This document shows, piece after piece, positions 1 through 6,765 of a stretch of 6,959 nucleotides of DNA. The notes under the pieces were generated by a model that saw nothing but the letters and a program-made list of their open reading frames with translations, searched no databases and was not told where the DNA came from. Source of the stretch: JAZSQT01 sp045538075. Lineage in GTDB: Bacteria; Chrysiogenota; Deferribacteres; Deferribacterales; Mucispirillaceae. The stretch is taken from the NCBI GenBank assembly GCA_045538075.1, contig JAZSQT010000050.1, positions 1 to 6,959 on the forward strand, written 5' to 3'. How positions within the stretch are numbered: position 1 is the first letter of the stretch; each line of letters starts with the position of its first letter. The position numbers and the translations under genes were made by a program.

Positions 1-468
1 AAGTTCAGTCATAAAACTTTGGCAAAAACGCATAATTTCTGCATCTGATTTACCTTTAGGGTCAAAATCAGAACCACCTTTTGCTCCACCAATAGGCATA
101 CCCGTAAGAGCATTCTTAAATATTTGTTCAAAACCTAAAAATTTTATTATTCCTAAATATACTGATGGGTGAAAGCGTAAGCCACCTTTATATGGTCCCA
201 TAACACTTGAAAATTGAACTCTGAAACCTCTGTTAATATGTATCTCGCCTTTATCATCAACCCATGGAACTCTAAAAATAATTTGACGTTCTGGTTCACA
301 AATTCTTTCAATAAGTTTATGGTCAAGATATTCGGGATGTTTTATTAACACTACACCTAAAGTATCTAAAACTTCTTTAACTGCTTGATGAAATTCAACT
401 TCACCTGGATTTCTATTTACTATTTGTCTGTAAATAGATTCAATTTTTTCGTGCATTATTGATGACAT
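1..468 (-). CDS. gdhA: NADP-type glutamate dehydrogenase, N-terminal 156 residues (cut by window edge)
   Basis: Hexameric glutamate dehydrogenase, which interconverts 2-oxoglutarate plus ammonia and glutamate using NAD(P)H in the cytoplasm. I translated the minus strand from 468: the frame stays open to base 1 and begins MSSIMHEKIESIYRQIV. The substrate domain is clear. GPYKGGLRFHPSV lies at residues 91-103 (K94 matches the glutamate-binding lysine), FKNALTGMPIGGAKGG at 117-132 (K118 and catalytic K130), then SDFDPKGKSDAEIMRFC. These agree closely with E. coli GdhA and with Clostridium symbiosum GDH K89/K113/K125 at a constant offset of 5. The start is supported by GGAG at 474-477 (minus strand), 5 bases upstream. 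The Rossmann (cofactor) domain lies outside the window, so NADP versus NAD preference is inferred from similarity to GdhA. It can supply glutamate for the nearby gadB. Family assignment is very sure. Confidence 0.96.
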   Translation of the reverse strand, partial: MSSIMHEKIESIYRQIVNRNPGEVEFHQAVKEVLDTLGVVLIKHPEYLDHKLIERICEPERQIIFRVPWVDDKGEIHINRGFRVQFSSVMGPYKGGLRFHPSVYLGIIKFLGFEQIFKNALTGMPIGGAKGGSDFDPKGKSDAEIMRFCQSFMTEL

Positions 469-501
469 ATTATCTCCATAACATAAAAATTTAAGTAATT
501 T

Positions 502-530
502 ATGTTACTTCGTATTAAAAAATAAGTCAA
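502..530 (-). promoter_or_regulatory. Candidate sigma70-type promoter of gdhA
   Basis: On the minus strand, TTGACT (530-525) is followed after exactly 17 bases by TAACAT (507-502). These match the -35 and -10 consensus at 5/6 and 4/6 positions. It lies 34 bases upstream of the gdhA start, inside the 130-base gap after panD, so gdhA probably has its own promoter even if panD transcripts read through. A 6-bp inverted repeat, AAGTAA/TTACTT (493-498 and 505-510), overlaps the -10 and could be an operator. Chance matches are common in DNA this AT-rich. Confidence 0.45.
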
Positions 531-598
531 TATAAGATTTTTATAAAATAAAATAAAATGAAATTTTGTTATATTTTACAATATTTTATTTATAAAAA

Positions 599-1018
599 TT
601 ATTTTATATTAAATGTCCAATCACTATCATCATTTATATTTAAATCGTATGTAAGAATACTATCTATTTCATTAATTCTGTTATCGTGGCGAAATGTAGC
701 AACTTTTGGTTTTCTTTTTCCTAATTCATCTTTAGTTATATTACGCCAACTTGATATAATAACTTCATCTCCAATTTGACAGCTCCTAGCAGCAGCACCA
801 TTTAGACATACTTGTCCACTACCTGCTTTACCAGGCAAAATATATGTAGAAATTCTTGCTCCACTCATTTTGTTCCATATATGAACAAATTCAAGAGGTA
901 TCATGCCTACAGCTTTAAGAATATCCTCGTCAATAGTTATACTACCATGATAATTTAATGCACTTTCGGTAACTTTTATGCCATGTAGTTTTGCTGCAAT
1001 GACTTCAATAAGTTCCAT
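599..1018 (-). CDS. panD: Aspartate 1-decarboxylase (pyruvoyl enzyme), beta-alanine synthesis
   Basis: PanD removes the alpha-carboxyl of aspartate to give beta-alanine for pantothenate and coenzyme A. The proenzyme cleaves itself at Gly-Ser, and the serine becomes the pyruvoyl cofactor. With the start used here the protein has 139 residues. Residues matching E. coli PanD are all present: K10 (K9), the NYHGSITID cleavage site with G25-S26 (G24-S25), R55 (R54), Y59 in STY (Y58) and N73 in LNGAAA (N72). I start at the second in-frame ATG (1018): it has GGAG (1028-1025) six bases upstream and gives an N-terminus one residue longer than E. coli's. The first ATG (1030) overlaps that GGAG and has no binding site of its own. 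The C-terminus runs about 13 residues beyond the E. coli protein. No panB or panC is adjacent. It shares a strand with gdhA and is divergent from the ribB-like gene. Confidence 0.93.
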   Translation of the reverse strand: MELIEVIAAKLHGIKVTESALNYHGSITIDEDILKAVGMIPLEFVHIWNKMSGARISTYILPGKAGSGQVCLNGAAARSCQIGDEVIISSWRNITKDELGKRKPKVATFRHDNRINEIDSILTYDLNINDDSDWTFNIK

Positions 1019-1024
1019 TTCATT

Positions 1025-1028
1025 CTCC
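1025..1028 (-). promoter_or_regulatory. Ribosome binding site that decides the panD start
   Basis: GGAG on the minus strand, six bases before the ATG at 1018. The same bases overlap the upstream ATG (1030-1028) as ATGGAG, so the two starts cannot both be used efficiently. Upstream of 1030 there is only an A-rich stretch without purine-rich SD sequence. Confidence 0.7.
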
Positions 1029-1073
1029 ATTTTTTATTGTAAATAAATGACTTTAAAGTATATATTATTAGCT

Positions 1074-1107
1074 TACATAAATAAAGTATAATTTTCGTGT
1101 TTATGTA
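1074..1107. repeat. Inverted repeat TACATAAA / TTTATGTA between panD and the ribB-like gene
   Basis: Perfect 8-base arms (1074-1081 and 1100-1107) separated by 18 bases, in the 186-base divergent spacer (1019-1204). Arm centres are 26 bases apart, about 2.5 helical turns, which would suit a dimeric or paired regulator binding between two divergent genes. All but two arm bases are A or T, so chance is a real alternative. No FMN riboswitch and no convincing promoter for either gene could be identified in this spacer. Confidence 0.3.
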
Positions 1108-1204
1108 GTATATAAGATTATTCATGTAAAAAAATATTTATTTTATTAAAAAAATTAATTAAAGTAACATAAAATAATATGTAAATTATATGGAGTATTT
1201 ATAG

Positions 1205-2290
1205 ATGAGCTATAAAACAAGAGCAACTATAGAAGAGGCTATTGATATAATAAAAAGTGGTGGAATGGTTATTCTTTGTGATGATGAAGATAGAGAAAAT
1301 GAAGGTGATTTAGTTATTGCATCTCAATTTGTTACTCCAGAGGTTATTAATTTTATGGCAACTTATGGTAGGGGTTTAATTTGTATATCATTAACTGGTC
1401 AAAGATGTGATAAACTTAATTTACCACTTCTTACCTCAGATAATAACAGTCGTTTTGGAACTGCATTTACAGTTTCTATTGAAGCAAAAGAAGGCGTTAC
1501 TACTGGAATTTCTGCCTACGATAGGGCAAAAACAATTCAAACTGCAATAGATGAGACTTCTACTGCTCATAGTCTTGCAAGACCTGGACATATTTTTCCA
1601 TTAAGATATAAAGACGGTGGAGTTTTATGTAGGGAGGGGCAAACAGAAGGTTCTGTAGATTTGGCAAGACTTGCTGGTTTATACCCATCTGGAGTAATAT
1701 GCGAAATTATGGACGATGATGGTTCTATGGCACGTATGCCATCATTAGAAAAATTTGCTGAAACTCATAAATTAAAGATAGTTACTATTGCAGATATTAT
1801 AAAATATCGTCTTGAACATGAAGATATTATAGAAATGACAGAAACTGCAAAAATGCCAACGGCTTATGGAGATTTTACTATTACTGGATTTAGAAATAAA
1901 GCAGATGGTAGAGAAGCAGCAGCATTAGTAAAAGGAAATATTACTGATGAAGAAACAGTTTTAGTTAGAGTTCATACCCAATGTTTAACTGGAGATATAT
2001 TTGTATCTAATAATTGTGATTGTGAATCAAAATTACACAATGCAATGAAAGAAATAGATAAAGAAGGTAAAGGAGTTGTTTTGTATTTATATCAAGATAC
2101 AAGCAAGTCTGGTTTTTTAAGCACTCCAGAAGGAGAAATTCGCCCACATATTCATAAAGAAAGACAACATAAAGATTATGGATTTGGAGCAATGATATTA
2201 AAAAAACTTGGTCTTAAAAAAATTAAATTACTTTCAAGTAGTCATAAGATAATGAAATGTATTTCTGCTTATGGGCTTGAAATAGAATAA
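1205..2290 (+). CDS. ribB: 3,4-dihydroxy-2-butanone-4-phosphate synthase with a degenerate GTP cyclohydrolase II domain (RibBX-type)
   Basis: The N-terminal domain (about 1-205) makes 3,4-dihydroxy-2-butanone 4-phosphate from ribulose 5-phosphate for riboflavin. Its motifs are intact: DDEDRENEGD (26-35), AKEGVTTGISAYDRAKTI (94-111), ARPGHIFPLR (125-134) and REGQTEGSVDLARLAG (143-158). The C-terminal domain (about 215-361) is homologous to GTP cyclohydrolase II and keeps RVHTQCLTGD with zinc ligands C260, C271 and C273. However, the RQEGR-IGL loop reads YQDTSKSGFL (296-305), the positions of E. coli RibA D126 and R128 are Q321 and K323, TNNPKK reads SSSHKI, and the protein stops about 35 residues short of the RibA C-terminus. 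I infer that only the RibB activity remains, as in the RibBX hybrids described in Proteobacteria. The label ribBA would therefore mislead. The start has GGAG (1192-1195) nine bases upstream. It is probably monocistronic. Confidence 0.92.
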   Translation: MSYKTRATIEEAIDIIKSGGMVILCDDEDRENEGDLVIASQFVTPEVINFMATYGRGLICISLTGQRCDKLNLPLLTSDNNSRFGTAFTVSIEAKEGVTTGISAYDRAKTIQTAIDETSTAHSLARPGHIFPLRYKDGGVLCREGQTEGSVDLARLAGLYPSGVICEIMDDDGSMARMPSLEKFAETHKLKIVTIADIIKYRLEHEDIIEMTETAKMPTAYGDFTITGFRNKADGREAAALVKGNITDEETVLVRVHTQCLTGDIFVSNNCDCESKLHNAMKEIDKEGKGVVLYLYQDTSKSGFLSTPEGEIRPHIHKERQHKDYGFGAMILKKLGLKKIKLLSSSHKIMKCISAYGLEIE

Positions 2291-2303
2291 TATTCTTATA
2301 TAT

Positions 2304-2335
2304 CAATTAGTTATAGTTGTATTTTATTTTTTTTT
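2304..2335 (+). terminator. Weak candidate intrinsic terminator after the ribB-like gene
   Basis: A 6-bp stem with one G-U pair, CAATTA/TAGTTG (2304-2309 and 2314-2319) with loop GTTA, is followed by a T-rich tract including nine consecutive T (2327-2335). The stem is weak, so the call rests largely on the T tract and its position 14 bases after the stop codon. Confidence 0.35.
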
Positions 2336-2457
2336 GTGTTTTTGTAAATACTTAATAACTAAAGAAATATTTTATTTAACCTTTGTAGTTTTTTATAGAC
2401 CATAAAAATTTATTGAAAAATCTTTTTTAATACACACAATTAACCTTAAAGATATGC

Positions 2458-2463
2458 AGGAGG
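2458..2463 (+). promoter_or_regulatory. Strong Shine-Dalgarno site of gadB
   Basis: AGGAGG six bases before the ATG at 2470. It is the only full-consensus SD in the window; the other genes have GGAG or GGTGA. This predicts strong translation of the decarboxylase relative to its neighbours. I could not identify a convincing promoter in the 179-base gap before gadB. Confidence 0.75.
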
Positions 2464-2469
2464 TTAATT

Positions 2470-3864
2470 ATGTTGCATTTCAAAAAAAATATTAAATATA
2501 ATTATAAAGACCAACCTTATGGGTCAGAAAATTCTTGTAAAATTTTACCTAAATTTAAAATTCCAAAAAATGAAATGTCATCAAGAGATGCTTACGTTGC
2601 AATTACGAATGAATTAGTCCTTGATGGAAATTCATCACAAAATTTAGCAACTTTCGTTCAAACATGGGCAGAACCAGAAATTCATAAATTAATGGATATT
2701 TGTATGGTAAAAAATATGATAGATAAAGATGAATATCCACAAACTGCAGCTATTGAAGAGCGTTGTGTCCATATGATAGCAGATTTATGGCATAGTCCAG
2801 ATTCTACTAACACTATAGGAACTTCAACTACTGGCTCATCTGAAGCAGCAATGCTTGGAGGGCTTGCTATGTTATGGAATTGGCGTAAAAAAATGAAAGA
2901 TAAAGGCAAGTCTTGTAATAAACCTAATATTGTAACTGGTGCTGTTCAAGTATGTTGGGAAAAATTTGCAAGGTATTGGGATATTGAATTAAGACAAATT
3001 CCTATGGAAAATAATCAATATACAATTACACCAGAAAAAGTTTTGCAATACGTAGATGAAAATACAATATGTGTCGTTCCTACATTAGGGTTAACTTTTA
3101 CGTTACAATACGAACCAGTAGAAGAAATTGTTAAAGCATTAGATAAATTACATGTTGATAAGGGATTAGATATTCCTGTTCATGTAGATGGTGCAAGTGG
3201 TGGTTTTTTAGCTCCATTTATAGAGGAGCAAAAGAAAATAGTGTGGGATTTTAGGTTAGAACGGGTTAAATCAATTAATGCATCAGGTCATAAATTTGGA
3301 CTTTCTCCTGTTGGAGTAGGTTGGGTAGTGTGGAGAGACAAGTCAGATTTACCAGAGGGCTTAATTTTTAATGTAAATTATTTAGGTGGTAATATGCCAA
3401 CTTTTAATTTAAATTTTTCTCGTCCTGGAGGTCAAATCGTAGCTCAATACTATAATTTTATAAGATTAGGAATAGATGGATATTCAAAAATTCATAATAC
3501 ATCATCTTGTGTAGGTAAATACCTTGCAGATGAAATCTGTAAATTAGGTATATTTGAGATGGTATATAATGGAGTAGGTGGTATTCCAGGTTGCACTTGG
3601 AAATTTAAAGATAATGTAAAAGTAAATTTTTCACTATACGATTTGGCAGATAAGCTCCGTTCGAGAGGTTGGCTTGTTCCTGCTTATTCTTTGCCAAAAA
3701 ATGCTGAAAAAATTGTAGTTCAAAGAATTCTTGTAAAACAAAATTTTTCTATGGATATGGCATCTATGCTTATTGATGATATTAAAAGAGCATTAGATTA
3801 TTTTGAAAAACATCCAATAATGAATAAATTAACAGAAGAAGAAACAACTTATTTTAAGCATTAA
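2470..3864 (+). CDS. gadB: Glutamate decarboxylase (PLP-dependent)
   Basis: Converts glutamate to GABA plus CO2, using up one cytoplasmic proton; first step of glutamate-dependent acid resistance. At 464 residues it matches the E. coli GadA/GadB length (466) and aligns along its whole length. Visible landmarks: LDGNSSQNLATF (51-62; T61 and F62 match substrate-binding T62/F63), D85 in IDKDEYPQ, TGSSEA (121-126) for PLP phosphate binding, Q160 in AVQVCWEKF, D240 in VHVDGASGG contacting the pyridine nitrogen, and ASGHKFGL (271-278) with K275 as the Schiff-base lysine. The last residues are FKH, matching FKHT of E. coli, whose H465 closes the active site at neutral pH, so pH-dependent autoinhibition is likely kept. 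The basic N-terminus (MLHFKKNIKYNYK) differs from the E. coli segment involved in membrane recruitment at acid pH. AGGAGG decides the start. It is followed 32 bases later by the transporter gene. Confidence 0.96.
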   Translation: MLHFKKNIKYNYKDQPYGSENSCKILPKFKIPKNEMSSRDAYVAITNELVLDGNSSQNLATFVQTWAEPEIHKLMDICMVKNMIDKDEYPQTAAIEERCVHMIADLWHSPDSTNTIGTSTTGSSEAAMLGGLAMLWNWRKKMKDKGKSCNKPNIVTGAVQVCWEKFARYWDIELRQIPMENNQYTITPEKVLQYVDENTICVVPTLGLTFTLQYEPVEEIVKALDKLHVDKGLDIPVHVDGASGGFLAPFIEEQKKIVWDFRLERVKSINASGHKFGLSPVGVGWVVWRDKSDLPEGLIFNVNYLGGNMPTFNLNFSRPGGQIVAQYYNFIRLGIDGYSKIHNTSSCVGKYLADEICKLGIFEMVYNGVGGIPGCTWKFKDNVKVNFSLYDLADKLRSRGWLVPAYSLPKNAEKIVVQRILVKQNFSMDMASMLIDDIKRALDYFEKHPIMNKLTEEETTYFKH

Positions 3865-3896
3865 TAAATATTTAGTTAATATTATGGTGAAAAAAT

Positions 3897-5348
3897 ATGA
3901 ATAATTCTGATAATAAATCTCTAAGTGTATTTACTCTTGCAATGATAAATGTAGCAGCTATCGTAAGTTTAAGGGGATTACCAGCAGAAGCTGTTTATGG
4001 GTTATCTTCAATATTTTACTATATTTTTGCTGCAGTATGTTTTCTAATTCCAGTTTCGTTAGTATCTGCTGAATTGGGGACTGGTTGGCCCCAAAAAGGT
4101 GGAGTATTTCGCTGGATTGGAGAAGCATTTGGTGCAAAGTGGGGTTTTGTTGCCATATTTTTACAATGGATACAAAATACAATATGGTTTCCTACGGTGC
4201 TAACTTTTGCTGCAGTATCTCTAGCTTTTATAGGTATTGATAAAAGTTATGATACAGCTTTATCTGGAAATAAATATTATACTCTCACAATAGTTTTAGT
4301 AGTATATTGGATAGCTACTATTATGAATTTTTTTGGAGTTAAACTATCTGGAGCAATAAGTAAGTGGGGCGTTATAATAGGGACAATAATTCCAGGTATT
4401 GTTATAATAGTGTTAGGTTTTTTATATGTAATAACAGGTCATCATATTCAAATGACAATAGATACGAAAAGCCTTATACCAAATTTAACTGATTTCAATA
4501 ATCTTGCCCTTGCTGTAAGTATATTTCTTTTTTATGCTGGTATGGAAATGTCTGCAGTTCATGTAACGGAAGTAAAAAATCCTCAAAAAGATTATCCTAA
4601 AGCAATATTTATTGCTGCAATTATTACTGTAATACTATTTGTTTTAGGAACTCTTGCTATTGGCTTTGTAATACCAAGTCAAGAAATAAATTTAACACAA
4701 AGCCTACTCGTTGCTTATAATGATGTGTTTAGTATATTTAATGTTGAATTTTTAGGTAGTATAATTGCAGGATTTTTAGCTTTTGGAGTTTTTGGTCAAG
4801 TTTCAACATGGATTGCAGGTCCAAGTAAAGGATTATTGGCAGTTGGAAAAGCAGGATACTTACCTAAATGGTTCCAAAAATGTAATGATAGAGGTATTCA
4901 AGTAAATATTCTTTTTGTTCAAGCTATTATAGTAACAATATTATCAATTATGTTTGTTTTGTTACCTTCTGTTCAATCTGCGTATCAAATATTAACGGCA
5001 TTAACTATTACATTATATTTAATAATGTATATATTAATGTTTTTAGCATTTATTAAATTGCGATATAGTCAGCCTAATGTAAAACGAACATTTAAAGTAG
5101 GTGGAGGTAAATTAGGTATGTGGTGTATTGGTGGATTAGGTCTATTTGCATCAATTATTGCATTTATTTTTGGCTTTCTGCCTCCAAATCAAATATCAGT
5201 GGGAAGTCCACAAAAATGGGTTTTGATACTAATTGTAGGTAATATTATAGGTATAGCTATTCCGTTTATTATCTATTCAATACGTAAGCCAGAATGGAAG
5301 TCAAAAGATCCAAAAGACAAATTTGAGCCTTTTTCATGGGAGAAATAA
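3897..5348 (+). CDS. gadC: Glutamate:GABA antiporter, GadC-like APC-family transporter
   Basis: Inner-membrane amino-acid antiporter that would exchange intracellular GABA for external glutamate, completing the acid-resistance cycle with gadB. The 483 residues form about 12 hydrophobic segments. GadC-type signatures are present: GGVFRWIGEAFG (68-79), FYAGMEMSAVHVTEVKNPQKDYP region (212-234; E. coli has [22 protein letters not shown]), STWIAGPSKGLLAV (303-316) and LRYSQPNVKRTFKVGGGK (388-405). TM1 carries SLRGLPAEAVYGLSSIF, unlike the YEYPTFATSGFS of E. coli GadC, so it belongs to a related but distinct branch. After the last membrane segment (to about 461) only some 22 residues remain, so the roughly 40-residue C-plug that shuts E. 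coli GadC at neutral pH is missing. Substrate assignment leans on the gadB linkage; another amino-acid antiport is possible. SD is GGTGA (3886-3890), six bases before the ATG. Co-transcribed with gadB and ended by a strong terminator. Confidence 0.85.
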   Translation: MNNSDNKSLSVFTLAMINVAAIVSLRGLPAEAVYGLSSIFYYIFAAVCFLIPVSLVSAELGTGWPQKGGVFRWIGEAFGAKWGFVAIFLQWIQNTIWFPTVLTFAAVSLAFIGIDKSYDTALSGNKYYTLTIVLVVYWIATIMNFFGVKLSGAISKWGVIIGTIIPGIVIIVLGFLYVITGHHIQMTIDTKSLIPNLTDFNNLALAVSIFLFYAGMEMSAVHVTEVKNPQKDYPKAIFIAAIITVILFVLGTLAIGFVIPSQEINLTQSLLVAYNDVFSIFNVEFLGSIIAGFLAFGVFGQVSTWIAGPSKGLLAVGKAGYLPKWFQKCNDRGIQVNILFVQAIIVTILSIMFVLLPSVQSAYQILTALTITLYLIMYILMFLAFIKLRYSQPNVKRTFKVGGGKLGMWCIGGLGLFASIIAFIFGFLPPNQISVGSPQKWVLILIVGNIIGIAIPFIIYSIRKPEWKSKDPKDKFEPFSWEK

Positions 5349-5390
5349 CAAAGGTATCTATTATAGATACCTTTGTTAAATTACTTTTTT
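5346..5390 (+). terminator. Intrinsic terminator of the gadB-gadC operon
   Basis: A perfect 15-bp stem (5346-5360 and 5364-5378, core AACAAAGGTATCTA) with a 3-base loop TTA is followed by AATTAC and six T (5385-5390). The stem starts on the gadC stop codon itself (5346-5348), so coding and terminator sequence overlap. Read on the minus strand it is followed only by a short T-poor run, so it works mainly in the gadC direction. The remaining spacer to 5534 is AT-rich, with no gene and no clear terminator for the convergent exchanger gene. Confidence 0.85.
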
Positions 5391-5534
5391 ATGGGTGGGT
5401 GGTGAATTAATGTAGTATATTAAATTATAAAAGTCAATATATTTTTATACAAATGACTTATAAAATAAATTTTAAAATTATTGTAATAAATAATGTTATT
5501 TTTGCTTTTTATATAAAATATTATGTAATTATTG

Positions 5535-6755
5535 CTAAATTTTCTTAACTTTTAATCCATCTATCAGGTGATAAAACTTTTTAGGTTGTGTTATCACAAA
5601 TATAATAGAAAGAACTATATATATAATACTAAAAAGGAGCAATGCTGAATCTCTTGGATCCATTCCTCCAAATTTACCATCTAAAAGATGTTCATATAAA
5701 GGCGAAGAAAATTGTGCTATAAATAGAACGAAAAGTGCAATAGCTGACTTTCCTCCAACTACAAGTCCACAAATTAATGCAATTGCAAAGGCTGATTGAG
5801 CTGCTGTCAACAATAATTCATGAAGTTGATTAACTGCTAAAGGCATTGGAGTAATAGTGCCAGATGATATTGCATACACTATAGGTATCATACCAACAAG
5901 CAATGTCCATTGGTTCAATTTTGATGATACAAGGCTACCTAATGCAACTCCAGCATTACCACGAAGGACAAAAGTAATTGCAACAATAAATTCAGGAGCT
6001 TCTGAGGCTATAGGAGCAAGCCATTGGACAAGTAAAAATTCATTTATTCCTAATAATTTTCCGGAAGCAACGAGACTTTCGCTAAATATTTCAGCATCAG
6101 CTAAAATAACTAATGCAGCAATGGCGAAAATACCCCAAGTAGCTACAATACGTTTATTTTTTGGTAAATTTGCGATTGCGACAGCTGGACCATGTATTTC
6201 TTCATCAACAACTGGTTTTTTAATGATTAATACTATATACCAAATAAAAATACCGATTAATACAGCAGAGTCAAAAAGAGTAAGAGAACCTTTTAATGGC
6301 ACTATAAATGCGTATGTTGTAGCTAAAGCAAGAAAGAAAATCTCTGTTTTATGGTCATCTTCAAGACGAACTTTTTTACGAAATTTTATTATGTAAAGGA
6401 TTATAACTGCAGACCAACCAACGCCTATTAGCAGCCTATTTGCTCCAGTCATATTTGCTATTGCATAATGGACGTATTCACTTTCTGGATATTTACCTGC
6501 CATCCACGTAAAATAAATATCAACAGCATATTCAGGTAATACAGCAATTAATGCAACTGCAGCAACGGCAACAGCTTGGGGAATATCAAGTTGCATTACT
6601 TCACATGCCCATGTTAAAAGAAATGAAGCACAAAAAATAGCTACAGCAGTAATAAAAGTCATTATAATTGGATTTAGATGAATATCAAATATTCTTAAAC
6701 ATACACCTGGAATTGTTGCTAAAATTGCAAATATAAAAGGGTTAAATCCTTTCAT
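5535..6755 (-). CDS. CaCA-superfamily cation exchanger under a manganese riboswitch (likely Mn2+/Ca2+ exporter)
   Basis: Integral membrane cation antiporter of the Na+/Ca2+ exchanger fold. From the start used here it has 406 residues, about ten or more hydrophobic segments, and the two inverted alpha-repeats of the superfamily. Alpha-1 is ALIAVLPEYAVD (68-79, E75) followed by ANMTGANRLLIGVG (100-113). Alpha-2 is LAPIASEAPEFIVA (246-259, E255) followed by GVALGSLVSSKLNQWTLLVG (269-288). E75 and E255 fit the paired transport glutamates of the family, but the usual GTS before each PE is replaced (AVL and SEA), so it is a divergent member. A charged, more polar stretch (about 181-203) links the halves. 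I start at 6755, where GGAG (6765-6762) lies six bases upstream; a longer frame would begin at a TTG inside the terminator T tract. The yybP-ykoY riboswitch in its leader suggests Mn2+ as the physiological cargo. Ca2+ or Na+/H+ exchange cannot be excluded. Confidence 0.85.
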   Translation of the reverse strand: MKGFNPFIFAILATIPGVCLRIFDIHLNPIIMTFITAVAIFCASFLLTWACEVMQLDIPQAVAVAAVALIAVLPEYAVDIYFTWMAGKYPESEYVHYAIANMTGANRLLIGVGWSAVIILYIIKFRKKVRLEDDHKTEIFFLALATTYAFIVPLKGSLTLFDSAVLIGIFIWYIVLIIKKPVVDEEIHGPAVAIANLPKNKRIVATWGIFAIAALVILADAEIFSESLVASGKLLGINEFLLVQWLAPIASEAPEFIVAITFVLRGNAGVALGSLVSSKLNQWTLLVGMIPIVYAISSGTITPMPLAVNQLHELLLTAAQSAFAIALICGLVVGGKSAIALFVLFIAQFSSPLYEHLLDGKFGGMDPRDSALLLFSIIYIVLSIIFVITQPKKFYHLIDGLKVKKI

Positions 6756-6761
6756 TGTTTT

Positions 6762-6765
6762 CTCC
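6762..6765 (-). promoter_or_regulatory. Ribosome binding site that decides the exchanger start
   Basis: GGAG on the minus strand, six bases before the ATG at 6755. The in-frame ATG at 6767 overlaps it as ATGGAG and has no upstream SD, the same arrangement as at panD. The site lies downstream of the leader terminator, so it is transcribed only when the terminator is not used. Confidence 0.7.

Noticed and set aside
558..779. 73-codon open frame on the plus strand
   Set aside because: It overlaps the 3' end of panD in antisense, starts in AT-rich spacer without an SD, and its hydrophobic character reflects T-rich sequence.
1031..1204. FMN riboswitch upstream of the ribB-like gene
   Set aside because: The spacer is almost entirely A and T and lacks the AGGGGCA-type and GC-rich conserved blocks of the RFN element.
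2291..2469. Promoter for the gadB-gadC operon
   Set aside because: TTGAAA at 2413-2418 has no acceptable -10 at 16-18 bases, and other hexamers are as poor; a site cannot be chosen from sequence alone.
5391..5411. G-rich stretch ATGGGTGGGTGGTG in an otherwise AT-rich spacer
   Set aside because: It has only short G runs (GGG, GGG, GG), too few for a confident quadruplex, and no repeat or gene context explains it. It lies just after the gadC terminator.
5379..5534. Terminator for the exchanger gene on the minus strand
   Set aside because: Only short A/T inverted repeats are visible, with no GC-containing stem followed by a T run, so nothing could be supported.
5857..6396. 179-codon open frame on the plus strand
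   Set aside because: It is antisense to the exchanger gene, lacks a ribosome binding site and shows no recognisable domain; it is a shadow of the real gene.
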